Made by a program: the position numbers and the translations under genes
Notes under the pieces: model-generated
What the model saw: the letters and a program-made list of their open reading frames with translations, nothing else
The model's database searches: none
Told to the model about the DNA's origin: nothing
In this document: positions 47,545 to 58,284 of the stretch, one piece after another
Layout: each line of letters opens with the position of its first letter
Numbering within the stretch: the first letter of the stretch is position 1
Assembly: GCA_903829815.1 (NCBI GenBank)
Contig: CAIKRR010000076.1
Span: forward strand, 1-64,000
DNA length: 64,000 nucleotides
DNA from: an uncultured Pseudomonadota bacterium
Lineage (GTDB): Bacteria; Pseudomonadota; Gammaproteobacteria; Burkholderiales; SG8-39
Direction: 5' to 3'

Positions 47545-47924
47545 ATGGCTGCGCGCGGGCAAGCATCATGGCAGGTGCGATGGCACTGCTGCTGGGGGTT
47601 CTCGCTGGTGCCTTCGGCGCGCATGCACTCGCGCAGCGCCTGACGCCTGCAATGCTCGGCGTGTTCCGCACCGCGGTTGACTACCAACTGGTGCATGGCC
47701 TCGGGCTCATTCTTGTCGGTCTGCTGGCCGACCGAGCGGCCAGCGCACGCCTGCTTGCCTGGACCGCCGCTTGCATGACGGCGGGCATCGTGCTCTTTTC
47801 CGGGTCGCTCTATCTGCTTGCGCTGGGTGCACCTCGCAACCTCGGCGTGCTGGCACCTGTCGGTGGCACCGCATTCCTGGTGGCCTGGGCACTAGTCGGT
47901 CTGAGTGCATGGCGATCGCGCTGA
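47541..47924 (+). CDS. DUF423 membrane protein (YgdD-like)
   Basis: This is a 127-residue inner-membrane protein with four hydrophobic helices and the family hallmark [12 protein letters not shown] near the N-terminus, followed by [26 protein letters not shown]423 proteins are conserved and small, and their function is unknown. It overlaps the pdxH stop codon by ATGA. Its end lies 15 bp from the convergent ankyrin gene. Confidence 0.92.
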   Translation: MNGCARASIMAGAMALLLGVLAGAFGAHALAQRLTPAMLGVFRTAVDYQLVHGLGLILVGLLADRAASARLLAWTAACMTAGIVLFSGSLYLLALGAPRNLGVLAPVGGTAFLVAWALVGLSAWRSR

Positions 47925-47939
47925 GCACTTCGACGGGCT

Positions 47940-48827
47940 TCAGCGAGAAGCCCCGAGCAGTCTCGCAACCTCGTCCTCGTCGCGCTCCCTGGCCAGATCA
48001 GCCGGGCTCTGACCGGCACGGTTGAATACACCCCGACTGGCCTTGCGTGCGATCAGCAAGCGCACGGTCTCCCGATGACCTCCGGCGGCGGCCAGATGCA
48101 GGGCCGTGTTGCCATTGACGTCAGTCGTATCGATGAGCGCACCGGCATCGAGCAGTCGTTGCACCGCGGCCGTCGACCCGGCACCCGCGGCCCAGAAGAG
48201 AGGGCTCTCGCCATCCTTGTTCAAGCGAGTGGTCCAGCCGCCTGCCTGCACCAGGCTGTCTATGACGGCTATGCTGCCCCCCAGCGCGGCGCCATGCATC
48301 GGGGTGGTGCCATCCAGCGCACGAGCGTTCGCGTCGGCACCCCGAGCGATCAGCAGGCGAACAAGCTCGACCTCGCCCGACTCGGCCGCATAGTAGAGCG
48401 GCGTATAACCCCTTGCATCAGGATGATCGGGGGGCGCCCCTGCGGCGAGCAGCACGCGGGCAACCTCGGTCAATCCACGCTCGGCAGCCCGATGCAGCAA
48501 GGCGCGTCCTTCAGCATCGAGCGCCACCGGGTCGGCACCCGCCGCCAGTGCGCTGCGCAGGTGTCCCGGGTCGTCGAAGAGCGATTCGTCGGCTGCAGCA
48601 GCGGGCGTTGCGCCAACGCCTGTTGCCATACCCGCCGTTGCCTGGCCCGTGCCCGGCAGCCCAGGCGCCTTGCCAGCCTGCGCATGCGCCTGCAGCGGCC
48701 CCAAAAGCACGGTGGCGAGCGCGATGGCAGCGAGCCCGCGAGCGAACCGCAGCAATCGTGGCAATCGGCCGCAGGCATGCGAAGAACGCACACGGAGACC
48801 ATCAAGAAAGGGCAGGTCAAATGGCAT
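47940..48827 (-). CDS. Exported ankyrin-repeat protein
   Basis: This protein has about 295 residues from the ATG at 48827. An ATG 11 codons upstream is an alternative, and neither has a clear ribosome-binding site. A hydrophobic signal (GLAAIALATVLLGPLQAHA) ends in AHA-QA, so the protein should be periplasmic. Five to six ankyrin repeats follow: GRALLHRAAERGLTEVARVL, GYTPLYYAAESGEVELVRLL, GTTPMHGAALGG, GESPLFWAAGAGSTAAVQRL, GNTALHLAAAGGHRETVRLL, and a degenerate last one with QSPADLARERDEDEVARLL. It is likely a protein-interaction module. The partner is unknown. Confidence 0.9.
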   Translation of the reverse strand: MPFDLPFLDGLRVRSSHACGRLPRLLRFARGLAAIALATVLLGPLQAHAQAGKAPGLPGTGQATAGMATGVGATPAAAADESLFDDPGHLRSALAAGADPVALDAEGRALLHRAAERGLTEVARVLLAAGAPPDHPDARGYTPLYYAAESGEVELVRLLIARGADANARALDGTTPMHGAALGGSIAVIDSLVQAGGWTTRLNKDGESPLFWAAGAGSTAAVQRLLDAGALIDTTDVNGNTALHLAAAGGHRETVRLLIARKASRGVFNRAGQSPADLARERDEDEVARLLGASR

Positions 48828-48909
48828 GCGGTAGATATTACACAGACAGGCTGGCACCATCGCGATGAGGAAGCCGTTTCCAGAGCGCAGTTTTCAAAGA
48901 GAATGCCCG

Positions 48910-50331
48910 ATGATCAGAGATGCCTGCACGCTGTCCCGAACAGTTCTCTGCAGCTCACGGCTCCCCCGGAAACCCGGTCTGCTCCGGATGGGCGTGACAG
49001 CACTCTGCCTGCTCGGACTGATGGCCAGCACCCTGCCGGCCCGTGCGGCCGATGGCATCCCAGCCGCACCGAGCGACGCCAGCAGCGTCGACAACACGCA
49101 GGTGCAGATGCAGAGCACCTATGTGTTCCAGCGCAAGCCCGGCTTTGCCAGCGCCTACAGCGCCACGAACAGCCTGCGCGCTGACGCGGAGCGCAGTTAC
49201 ACCAGTACCACGACCGGTTACTTCGGACTGCGCCCCTGGCAAGGTGGCGAGGTCTACGCCAACGTCGAGGTCACGCAAGGCCTGCCGGCCTCGGGGCTGG
49301 TGGGCCTCGGCGGGTTCAGCAATGGCGAAGCCACCCGAGCCTCCAGTTCGAGCCCGAAGATCTACCGCCAGAGGCTCTTCCTGCGCCAGACGGTCGGGAT
49401 GGGCAATGGCAGTGAAAGCCTTGCCCGTGAGGCCAACCAGATGGCCTCCATCGTCGATCACGACCGCCTGGTCTTTACCGCTGGCAACTTCTCGCTGCTC
49501 GACATCCTTGACGACAATGCCTATGCCAAGGACCCACGCCTGCAGTTCCTGAACTGGTCGAACATGACCTACGCCGCGTATGACTACGCCGCTGATGCGC
49601 GCGGTTTTGGCTGGGGTGCCGCCGCCGAATGGTACTCGGGCGACTGGGTCATCCGCTTTGCCCGCATGACCGCACCGCGCGACCCGAATGCTCTGGCCAT
49701 CGATTACGCCATCACCCGTCATTACGGCGATCAGATCGAGATCGATCACGGCCACAGCCTGGGCGAACTGCCCGGGCGAGTACGGCTGCTTGCCTACCGC
49801 AACCGGGCGCGGCTTGCGACCTTCAAGGATGCCCTTGCCGCTGGCAGCGCGAACCCTGATGCGCAACCGGCCTTGCTCGGTGCACGGACCGGCGACCACA
49901 TCAAGACCGGCATCGGCGTGAACCTCGAACAGGCACTGTCGGAATCGACCGGCGTCTTCGTCCGTGCCATGACCAGTGACGGTCGCACCGAGACCATGGC
50001 CTTCACCGAAGCCGATCGCTCGATTGCCGCCGGCGTTTCCATCCGCGGCACCCACTGGCATCGTGCACAGGACACGATAGGGCTGGCGCTGATGCAGAAC
50101 CGGCTATCGGCAGATCGTCGCGACTATCTCGCGGCGGGCAACCTGTCGTTCTTCATCGGCGATGGCGGGCTGCGCTACCGGCCGGAGTCGATCCTCGAGA
50201 CGTACTACAGCCTTGCCCTGAACCGCCACCTGACACTCTCGATCGATTACCAGCACATCGCCAATCCTGCCTACAACGCCGATCGCGGGCCGGTACATTT
50301 TCTTGGCGTACGAGGCCATCTGGAGTTCTAG
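48910..50331 (+). CDS. Outer-membrane porin, carbohydrate-selective OprB-like
   Basis: This is a 473-residue predicted outer-membrane beta barrel. A signal peptide (MGVTALCLLGLMASTLPARA) precedes NTQVQMQSTYVFQRKPGF, a typical OprB-family opening. Strand-like alternating stretches continue to the terminal phenylalanine (FLGVRGHLEF), a standard outer-membrane end. Typical segments are DNAYAKDPRLQFLNWSNMTY and ETYYSLALNRHLTLSIDYQ. The start at 48910 is preferred because AAAGAGA lies upstream. An earlier in-frame ATG lacks a ribosome-binding site. It probably passes small solutes, and a link to the Bug/TRAP uptake genes downstream is possible but unproven. Confidence 0.87.
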   Translation: MIRDACTLSRTVLCSSRLPRKPGLLRMGVTALCLLGLMASTLPARAADGIPAAPSDASSVDNTQVQMQSTYVFQRKPGFASAYSATNSLRADAERSYTSTTTGYFGLRPWQGGEVYANVEVTQGLPASGLVGLGGFSNGEATRASSSSPKIYRQRLFLRQTVGMGNGSESLAREANQMASIVDHDRLVFTAGNFSLLDILDDNAYAKDPRLQFLNWSNMTYAAYDYAADARGFGWGAAAEWYSGDWVIRFARMTAPRDPNALAIDYAITRHYGDQIEIDHGHSLGELPGRVRLLAYRNRARLATFKDALAAGSANPDAQPALLGARTGDHIKTGIGVNLEQALSESTGVFVRAMTSDGRTETMAFTEADRSIAAGVSIRGTHWHRAQDTIGLALMQNRLSADRRDYLAAGNLSFFIGDGGLRYRPESILETYYSLALNRHLTLSIDYQHIANPAYNADRGPVHFLGVRGHLEF

Positions 50332-50395
50332 CAACGGGCCGCAGCCGAATCTGCTAGCCTGAACGGTAATCGTCAGGACAGCATGGAGGAGACAC

Positions 50396-51403
50396 ATGGC
50401 CGCTCGACGCCGCCCCTGGACCGCGCGAGGCGCATGCGCAACGAGCTTGTGCCTCGTGCTTGCAGCACTGACCGGCAGCCCGGTCGGGGCTGCCCCTGCC
50501 GACACCTTCCCGTCGCGATCGATCCGGCTGGTCGTGCCCTTCCCGCCAGCCGGTGCCACCGACATCCTGGCACGAGCCGTTGCCAACGATCTGCAGAAAA
50601 CCTGGGGCCAGAGCGTGGTGGTCGAGAACCGACCCGGCGCCGGCGGCAATCTGGGCGCCGACCAGGTGGCCAAGGCAAACCCCGACGGTCACACGCTGGT
50701 GATGGGCACCGTGGGCACCCACGGCATCAACGTGTCGCTCTACGCGCGCATGCCCTACGATGCGGTACGTGACTTTGCACCGGTCACCCTGGTTGCATCC
50801 GTGCCCAATCTGCTGGTGGTGCATCCCTCGGTGCCTGCCACGAGCGTCCGAGAACTGATCGAACTGGCGCGCGCCCAACCAGGAGCGCTCAATTATGCCT
50901 CGAGCGGCAACGGCACCTCGATTCACCTGTCGGGCGAACTCTTCAAGTCGATGGCCAACGTGCAGATCACGCATGTGCCCTTCAATGGCAGCGGACCAGC
51001 CATCAGCGCCCTCATCTCTGGCCAGGTACAGGCCATGTTCGACAACATGCCCTCGGCCCTGCCACAGGCCAAGTCGGGGCGAGTGCGGCCACTGGCCGTC
51101 ACCAGTGCGCATCGGTCGCCGGCATTGCCCGACATACCCACTATTGCCGAGGCGGGTCTGCCCGGCTACGAGGCCAGTTCCTGGTTCGGCATCCTCGCAC
51201 CGGCAGGCACGCCACGCGACATTGTGGCAAAGCTCAATGCCGGCATCGTGCGCGGCTTGCAGTCGCCCGAAACCCGCGATCGACTCTCGGGCCAGGGAGC
51301 AGAACCGGTCGGCGACTCGCCCGAGCACTTTGCCGATTTCATCCGCAGCGAAATCGCCAAGTGGGCACTGGTAGTGAAGGCGGCCGGCGCCCGGGTAGAC
51401 TGA
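50396..51403 (+). CDS. Bug (TctC) family receptor
   Basis: This is a 335-residue periplasmic receptor with signal peptide (ATSLCLVLAALTGSPVGAAPA) and a GGAGGAG ribosome-binding site. Bug features are FPSRSIRLVVPFPPAGATDILARA, VENRPGAGGNLGADQVAKANPDGHTL, FNGSGPAISALISGQVQAMFDN and the terminal helix. There are no TctAB genes nearby. It lies just ahead of the DctPQM TRAP operon (47 bp), so two alternative receptors may serve the same catabolic island. Confidence 0.93.
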   Translation: MAARRRPWTARGACATSLCLVLAALTGSPVGAAPADTFPSRSIRLVVPFPPAGATDILARAVANDLQKTWGQSVVVENRPGAGGNLGADQVAKANPDGHTLVMGTVGTHGINVSLYARMPYDAVRDFAPVTLVASVPNLLVVHPSVPATSVRELIELARAQPGALNYASSGNGTSIHLSGELFKSMANVQITHVPFNGSGPAISALISGQVQAMFDNMPSALPQAKSGRVRPLAVTSAHRSPALPDIPTIAEAGLPGYEASSWFGILAPAGTPRDIVAKLNAGIVRGLQSPETRDRLSGQGAEPVGDSPEHFADFIRSEIAKWALVVKAAGARVD

Positions 51404-51423
51404 GCGCAGCCCGGCGCTGGTAG

Positions 51424-52494
<1,071 letters not shown>

Positions 52495-52506
52495 CCTTGG
52501 AAGCAC

Positions 52507-53061
52507 ATGGAACATCGGCAGGAACCTGGGGCAATCGAGCAATTCGAGACGCATTACGGGCGGGTACTCGATGGGCTCGCCCTTCTCGGGTGCCTGCTGC
52601 TCTTCCTCATGATGATCACCATCTGCCTGGACGTGCTGCTGCGCAATGTCGAACTGATCCCCGGCCTTCACGGGGTACCGGCCAGTAATGATCTGACCGA
52701 GTACGCGCTCTACCTCATGACCCTGTGTGTGGCCCCCTGGCTGCTGCGCCAGGGCAAACACATCCGGGTCGACATCGTCCTGCGTGCCATACCGAAGACG
52801 CTCGCCTGGCGCTGCGAACTGGTGGCCGATGTACTGGCGCTCCTGTGCTGCCTCATCATGGCCTGGTTCAGCTGGCAGGCCACGGCCGCCAGCATTCAGG
52901 CCGGAGCGCTCACCATCAAGACCCTTGTGACCCCGGAATGGTGGTCGCTGATTCCCCTGCCGACGGCTTTCGTGCTGCTGGCGATCGAAGTCGTTTTCCG
53001 GATTCACCGTCTTGCCACAGGCCCGCGCGGACCGCGTGATGATGCCGTGTCGAGTGCCTAG
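52507..53061 (+). CDS. TRAP transporter small permease, DctQ-type
   Basis: This 184-residue membrane subunit has about four helices. The first is LALLGCLLLFLMMITICLDVLLRN, followed by LTEYALYLMTLCVAPWLLRQGKHIRVDIV, a recognisable DctQ motif. It sits between the DctP and DctM genes with short gaps (12 and 17 bp), so the complex is encoded in one operon. Its partner DctM forms the transport core. Confidence 0.92.
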   Translation: MEHRQEPGAIEQFETHYGRVLDGLALLGCLLLFLMMITICLDVLLRNVELIPGLHGVPASNDLTEYALYLMTLCVAPWLLRQGKHIRVDIVLRAIPKTLAWRCELVADVLALLCCLIMAWFSWQATAASIQAGALTIKTLVTPEWWSLIPLPTAFVLLAIEVVFRIHRLATGPRGPRDDAVSSA

Positions 53062-53078
53062 ATGACGAGGTTGCCTGC

Positions 53079-54395
53079 ATGATGAGCTGGCAGGCTGCGG
53101 CCTGGTTGTTGCTGGGTGGATCGACCGTGCTGCTCTTTCTCGGGCTCCCGGTGGCATTCTCTTTTCTGGTCATCAATATCGTCGGGGGCTGGCTCTTCCT
53201 GGGCGGCGAAGCGGGGCTTGCGCAGCTCGCGCGCAACTGCGTGGTATCGGTCACCAGCTTCTCGCTCACGCCGATTCCGCTCTTCATCCTGATGGGCGAA
53301 GTGCTTTTCCACACAGGTCTTGCGGTGAAGGTGATTGACGGCATCGAGCGACTCATCCGTCAGGTGCCCGGGCGGCTCGCGGTTGTGGCGGTGGTTGCCG
53401 GCACCGTCTTCTCGGCGATCAGCGGCTCCACCATCGCCACCACGGCCATGCTGGGCAGCCTGATGGTGCCGGTGATGCTTGCCCGCGGCTATCACCCGAC
53501 GATGGCCACCGGCCCGATCATGGCCATCGGTGCCGTTGACATGCTCATCCCCCCCTCCGCCCTCACGGTGCTGCTGGGCAGTCTGTCGGGCATCTCGATC
53601 TCCAAGCTCCTCATCGGTGGCATCGTGCCCGGACTCATCCTCTCGGTGCTCTTCATCGGCTACATCATCACGCGGGTAAAGATGTCGCCCGAACTGGCAC
53701 CCAACAGCGCGTTCGAGGAGTACGAAGGCTGGGAGAAACTGCGCCCCCTGTTCCAGTACGTGCTGCCCCTCGTGTCGATCTTCGTGATCGTGGTGGGCGC
53801 GATGATCGCCGGCTGGGCAACGCCGACCGAATCGGCTGCGATCGGGGCCTTTGCAACGGTGCTGCTCGCCATGCTCTACCGGGCGCTCTCCCTCGAGAAA
53901 CTCATCGCCTCACTCAAGGGTACGGTCTCGGTGTCGGGGATGATCCTCTTCATCATCGTGGGCGCCACCACCTTCGCGCAGATCCTGTCGTTCTCCGGGG
54001 CCAGCAGCGGACTGGTGCAACTCATCACCGGCCAGGGGCTGTCGGCGCAGGTGATCATCATGGGGATGATGTTGCTCCTCATCTTCCTTGGCATCTTCGT
54101 CGATCAGGTGAGCATGATGCTGATCACGCTGCCGATCTTCATGCCCATCGTGCAATCGCTCGGCGTCGATCCCATCTGGTTCGGCGTGATGTTCCTCATC
54201 TGCATGCAACTGGGGCTACTGCTGCCCCCGCACGGCATGCTGCTGATGACCATGAAGGGGGTTGCGCCGCCTCAGGTGACGATGCTGCACATCTTCAAGG
54301 CTGTGACGCCCTATGTGGTGATCAGCATTATCATGCTTGCAGCCGTGTTCCTGTGGCCACCCGTGGCCACCTGGCTACCCGGCTGGCTCGGCTGA
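53079..54395 (+). CDS. TRAP transporter large permease, DctM-type
   Basis: This is a 438-residue inner-membrane transport subunit with about twelve helices. DctM signatures are FSLTPIPLFILMGEVLFHTG, VVAGTVFSAISGSTIATTAM and GPIMAIGAVDMLIPPSALTVL, with IFVDQVSMMLITLPIFMPIV in the second half. It completes the DctPQM set. Tandem hairpins occupy the gap to the downstream iorA-like gene. Confidence 0.95.
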   Translation: MMSWQAAAWLLLGGSTVLLFLGLPVAFSFLVINIVGGWLFLGGEAGLAQLARNCVVSVTSFSLTPIPLFILMGEVLFHTGLAVKVIDGIERLIRQVPGRLAVVAVVAGTVFSAISGSTIATTAMLGSLMVPVMLARGYHPTMATGPIMAIGAVDMLIPPSALTVLLGSLSGISISKLLIGGIVPGLILSVLFIGYIITRVKMSPELAPNSAFEEYEGWEKLRPLFQYVLPLVSIFVIVVGAMIAGWATPTESAAIGAFATVLLAMLYRALSLEKLIASLKGTVSVSGMILFIIVGATTFAQILSFSGASSGLVQLITGQGLSAQVIIMGMMLLLIFLGIFVDQVSMMLITLPIFMPIVQSLGVDPIWFGVMFLICMQLGLLLPPHGMLLMTMKGVAPPQVTMLHIFKAVTPYVVISIIMLAAVFLWPPVATWLPGWLG

Positions 54396-54403
54396 AAGAT
54401 CCC

Positions 54404-54455
54404 GCCCCGCACCAGCGCGGGGCCCGCGGCAGGCTGCCGGCCCACCGGGCCTGCC
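54404..54455. other. Two tandem hairpins between the TRAP large permease and the iorA-like gene
   Basis: GCCCCGC/GCGGGGC with a 6-nt loop (54404-54423) is followed by GGCAGGC/GCCTGCC with a 14-nt loop (54428-54455). There is no T tract. They end 18 bp before the iorA-like start codon and may separate expression of transport from enzyme genes by RNA processing or partial termination. Confidence 0.55.
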
Positions 54456-54473
54456 CACTGATGAAGGCTTGCC

Positions 54474-56618
54474 ATGGAACGCTCGTTCAAGGAAGAGATC
54501 AAATCGCTGCGCCTGGGTGAGGGCGACGAATTCGTCGGCGAGGGCATCCTGGCCGTCACCAAGGCCCTGCTGCAATCGGGCGTCTCCTATGTAGGCGGTT
54601 ATCAAGGTGCGCCCATCTCGCACCTCATCGACGTGCTGACCGAGGCCGAGGACCTGCTCGGCGAGCTTGGCGTGCATCTGGAGACCAATGCCTCTGAGGC
54701 AGCGGCGGCGGCCATGCTCGGCGCCTCGATCAACTACCCGATCCGGGGGGCGGTGGCCTGGAAGTCAACGGTCGGTACCAATGTCGCCTCCGACGCCCTG
54801 GCCAATCTGGCCTCGGCTGGCGTACTCGGCGGCGCACTGATCGTGATTGGTGAAGACTACGGCGAGGGCGCCTCGATCATGCAGGAGCGCAGCCATGCGT
54901 TTGCGATGAAGTCGCAGATCTGGCTGCTCGACCCGCGCCCCGACCTGCCCACCATCGTGCGCATGGTCGAACACGGCTTCGAACTGTCCGAAGCATCGAA
55001 CAGTCCGGTGATGCTCGAATTGCGCATCCGTGCCTGCCATGTGCACGGCAGCTTTCGCACCCGCGACAATCGTGCGCCGGTGGTTTCGACCACCGATCCA
55101 ATGCAATCGCCCGAGTTCGACTATGGCCGCATCGTGCTGCCACCTTCGACCTACACCCAGGAAAAGCACAAGATCGATGTGCGCTGGCCAGCGGCCGTAG
55201 CCTACGTGCGCGAGCACCAGCTGAACGAAGTGTTCAAAGGTGACATCGAGGGCCTGGGCATCATCTGCCAGGGCGGCATGTACAACGCCACCGTGCGTGC
55301 GCTGCACCAGCTCGGGCTTGCCGATGCCTTTGGCGCTTCGCGTATACCGATCCTGTGCCTGAACGTCACCTACCCACTCGTACCCGAGGAAGTCACCGGC
55401 TTTTGCAGCGGGCGCGCCCACGTGCTCGTGGTTGAAGAAGGACAACCGGCCTTCATCGAAGACGCGGTACTGGCAGCCCTGCGCCGCGGTGATGTCAACG
55501 GTGCCGTGGTGCACGGCAAGGATGTGCTGCCGCTGGCCGGGGAATACACCGGTGAGACCGTCGTGGCGGGTATGCGACGCTTTCTCGAGATGACCCTCGA
55601 CGACCTGCCGGCGGGCAGTATCCGGGTCGAGACAGCAGCGGTCACTGCACGCCACGATGCGCTCGGGGCCGCCAAGCGCCAGGCCATGACGCTCCTCGGC
55701 GGTCCGGTGGCGCCACGCCCCCCGGGCTTTTGCGTCGGCTGCCCGGAGCGTCCGGTGTTCTCGGCGATGAAACTCATCGAGCGCGACGGCGGGCCCTTCC
55801 ACATCTCGGCCGACATCGGCTGCCATCTGTTCTCGACCCTGCCGCCCTTCAACATCGGCAACACGGTGCTGGGCTATGGCCTGGGCCTCGCCTCGAACGC
55901 AGCGGTCGATCCGCTCTTCAACCGTCGCACCGTCACGGTGATGGGAGACGGCGGCTTCTGGCACAACGGACTCACCTCGGGCATCACCAACGCGGTGTTC
56001 AATCGCGATGACGGCATCCTGGTGATCATGAACAACGGCTACACCTCGGCCACCGGCACCCAGCACATCCCGTCCTCGCCCCATCAGGCCGACACCAAGA
56101 TGACCGGCATGTCGATCCGCAAGGCGCTCGAGGGCATCGGCGTGAAGTGGGTGAAGACCGTCACCACCTACAAGGTAAGCCAGATGAAGGACACCTTGGC
56201 CGAGGCGATGAACTCGAGCTATGCCGGTCTCAAGGTGATCATTGCCGAGAGCGAATGCCAGCTGGAGAAACAACGTCGCATCAAGCCGGTGATCGCCAAT
56301 CTGCTCAAATCGGGCAAGCGTGTCATCCGAACACGGTTTGGCGTCGACGAAGATGTCTGTTCGGGTGATCACTCATGCATCCGGCTATCCGGATGCCCGT
56401 CACTGACCGTTCGCGACTCGAGCGACCCGTTGAAGGTTGACCCGGTTGCGCATGTGAACAACGGCTGCGTCGGCTGCAGCCTGTGTGGTGAAGTGGCGCA
56501 TGCTGCGGTGCTATGCCCTTCGTTCTTCCGTGCCGAAGTCGTCCAGAACCCGGGCTGGTGGGACTCCTTCCGCTGGCTGATCAGTCGCGCCTTCATCAGC
56601 GTCCTGCAACGGGCCTGA
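54474..56618 (+). CDS. Indolepyruvate:ferredoxin oxidoreductase alpha-like subunit, copy 1
   Basis: This 714-residue TPP enzyme subunit resembles IorA, which oxidatively decarboxylates aryl-2-oxo acids to acyl-CoA with ferredoxin as acceptor. The N-terminal pyrimidine-binding part has GEGILAVTKALLQSGVSYVGGYQGAP. The diphosphate motif GDGGFWHNG is near residue 490 and continues to VIMNNGYTSATGTQ. CVGCPERPVF precedes it. The C-terminal iron-sulfur region has a degenerate first set (CSGDHSCIRLSGC) and CVGCSLCGEVAHAAVLCP. It is the first of three related genes. The true substrate is unknown. Confidence 0.88.
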   Translation: MERSFKEEIKSLRLGEGDEFVGEGILAVTKALLQSGVSYVGGYQGAPISHLIDVLTEAEDLLGELGVHLETNASEAAAAAMLGASINYPIRGAVAWKSTVGTNVASDALANLASAGVLGGALIVIGEDYGEGASIMQERSHAFAMKSQIWLLDPRPDLPTIVRMVEHGFELSEASNSPVMLELRIRACHVHGSFRTRDNRAPVVSTTDPMQSPEFDYGRIVLPPSTYTQEKHKIDVRWPAAVAYVREHQLNEVFKGDIEGLGIICQGGMYNATVRALHQLGLADAFGASRIPILCLNVTYPLVPEEVTGFCSGRAHVLVVEEGQPAFIEDAVLAALRRGDVNGAVVHGKDVLPLAGEYTGETVVAGMRRFLEMTLDDLPAGSIRVETAAVTARHDALGAAKRQAMTLLGGPVAPRPPGFCVGCPERPVFSAMKLIERDGGPFHISADIGCHLFSTLPPFNIGNTVLGYGLGLASNAAVDPLFNRRTVTVMGDGGFWHNGLTSGITNAVFNRDDGILVIMNNGYTSATGTQHIPSSPHQADTKMTGMSIRKALEGIGVKWVKTVTTYKVSQMKDTLAEAMNSSYAGLKVIIAESECQLEKQRRIKPVIANLLKSGKRVIRTRFGVDEDVCSGDHSCIRLSGCPSLTVRDSSDPLKVDPVAHVNNGCVGCSLCGEVAHAAVLCPSFFRAEVVQNPGWWDSFRWLISRAFISVLQRA

Positions 56619-56647
56619 GCGCCTGTCACACGCACACTGGCAAACAA

Positions 56648-56676
56648 CCCTTCGCGCATGTCCGATCGCGAAAGGG
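56648..56676. other. Hairpin just upstream of the iorB-like gene
   Basis: CCCTTCGCG pairs with CGCGAAAGGG (one bulged A) across a 10-nt loop. It ends a few bases before the GGAGAG ribosome-binding site of the iorB-like gene, so it could affect translation or protect the RNA end. Confidence 0.5.
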
Positions 56677-56693
56677 CTACCGGAGAGTCTTGT

Positions 56694-58265
56694 ATGAGCA
56701 CACTGCCCGAACGTCCGCTCACCATCCTGATTGCCGCCCTGGGTGGTGAAGGCGGCGGGGTGATGGCCGACTGGCTGGTGGCGGCGGCCACCGCGCAGCA
56801 CTTCCCGGTGCAGAGCACCTCGATTCCGGGCGTTGCCCAGCGCACGGGTGCCACCACCTACTATCTGGAGATCTACCCGGTACCCACCAGCGAACTCGGC
56901 GAGCGCCGTCCGGTGCTCGCGCTCACGCCCTCGCCCGGTTATGTCGACCTGATGGTGGCCTCTGAACTCATCGAAGCCGGGCGCGCGATGCAGAACGGCT
57001 TCGTGAGTCCTGAGCGCACCACGCTCGTGGCCTCGACCCATCGCATCTACACCACGCTCGAGAAGATGCACATGGGCGATGGCCGTATCGACCCCGAGCG
57101 CATCCTGGGTGCCGCCAGCACGCTCGCGCGCAGGGCGCACCTGTTTGACATGGCGGCGCTGGCCCAGCAGGCGGGCACCGTGATCAGCGCCGTGCTCTTC
57201 GGCGCAATGGCCGGTGCCGGCGTGCTGCCCATTCCGCGTGCCGCCTGTGAAGCAGTGATCCGGGCCTCGGGCAAGGGGGTCGAGGCGAGCCTGCGGGGCT
57301 TCGACCTGGGCTGGAAGCACGCCACTGGCGAGGCGACCGAGCGGCCAGCGGCACAGATCAAACGATGGGTGGCAAACCCCTCGGAGCGCGTGCACGCAAC
57401 GCTGCCGGTTGAAGTACAGCCTTTTGCCGATGAAGGCGCTACCCGCACCGCCGACTTCCAGGATGCCGCCTACGCAAGCCTCTACCTGGACCGGGTCGAA
57501 GCAGTGGCGAAGATCGATCGTGAACAAGGTGGCGGCGCTGCCGGCTACGCCCTCACCCGCGAGACGGCCCGGTTTCTAGCGCTCTGGATGTGCTTCGAGG
57601 ACGTGATCCGGGTGGCAGACCTCAAGACTCGCCGCAGCCGGGTCGATCGGGTGCGCGAAGAGGCGATGGCCAAGGCGCATGAACCGGTGCATATCGTCGA
57701 ATACCTCAAGCCCGGGGTCGATGAGATCGCCTCGATCATGCCGGCCGCCCTCGGGCGAGCCTTCGAGGGCTGGGCAAAACGTCGCGGGCTGCGATTGCAG
57801 AAGGGACTCTACATCCGCTCGACCAGCCTCACCGGCTTTCTGATGCTGCGCACGCTGGCAGCCCTTCGCCCGCTGCGCCGTGCGAGCCTGCGCTTCGGCA
57901 TCGAGCAGCAGACCATCGATCGCTGGCTTGCCGCCATTCGCAGTGCAGCCGCAACCGATCTTGGCCTCGCGCTGGAGATTGCCTTGCTCGGTCGGTTGAT
58001 CAAGGGCTATGGCGAGACCTATCAGCGCGGGCGCGAAAACTTCCTGCGTATCATGGCCACGCTGGTCGACGCGGGCGATGGTCGCGAACCGGCCGCACGA
58101 CGAGCCGCCGTCCGCGCCGCACGCGAAGCGGCGCTCGCTGACCCGGAAGGACGCAAGCTCGAAGGCAGCCTTGCCGCTGCCGGCATCACGCCGCTGCCCC
58201 CGAGGGCCAAGCCCATCCAGTTCCTGCGCAAGCCCCCGGCACGAACGAGCGGCCGCGCGCACTGA
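56694..58265 (+). CDS. Indolepyruvate:ferredoxin oxidoreductase beta-like subunit, long form
   Basis: This is a 523-residue protein. The ATG at 56694 has GGAGAG at good spacing, and the tracked start is 12 codons early. Residues 1-200 form the gamma-type domain of 2-oxoacid oxidoreductases: ILIAALGGEGGGVMADWLV, STSIPGVAQRTGATTYYLEI and VASTHRIYTT. The remaining 320 residues match a C-terminal extension of this subfamily (DUF6537-like) with EYLKPGVDEIASIMPAALG. IorB of archaea lacks this extension. No iron-sulfur cysteines are seen. It lies between two alpha-like genes and could pair with either. Confidence 0.87.
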   Translation: MSTLPERPLTILIAALGGEGGGVMADWLVAAATAQHFPVQSTSIPGVAQRTGATTYYLEIYPVPTSELGERRPVLALTPSPGYVDLMVASELIEAGRAMQNGFVSPERTTLVASTHRIYTTLEKMHMGDGRIDPERILGAASTLARRAHLFDMAALAQQAGTVISAVLFGAMAGAGVLPIPRAACEAVIRASGKGVEASLRGFDLGWKHATGEATERPAAQIKRWVANPSERVHATLPVEVQPFADEGATRTADFQDAAYASLYLDRVEAVAKIDREQGGGAAGYALTRETARFLALWMCFEDVIRVADLKTRRSRVDRVREEAMAKAHEPVHIVEYLKPGVDEIASIMPAALGRAFEGWAKRRGLRLQKGLYIRSTSLTGFLMLRTLAALRPLRRASLRFGIEQQTIDRWLAAIRSAAATDLGLALEIALLGRLIKGYGETYQRGRENFLRIMATLVDAGDGREPAARRAAVRAAREAALADPEGRKLEGSLAAAGITPLPPRAKPIQFLRKPPARTSGRAH

Positions 58266-58269
58266 AGCA

Positions 58270-58284
58270 GGTCTGCGGCAGACC
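58270..58284 (+). terminator. Short hairpin between iorB-like and the second iorA-like gene
   Basis: GGTCTG-CGG-CAGACC is followed by CGCTTTAA. The stem is strong for its size but the T run is weak, so partial termination or an RNA-processing site is possible. Confidence 0.35.

Noticed and set aside
54765-56372. A 535-aa minus-strand ORF opposite the first iorA-like gene.
   Set aside because: It is a shadow of high-GC codon use. Its translation has no recognisable motifs, whereas the plus strand encodes a clear TPP enzyme.
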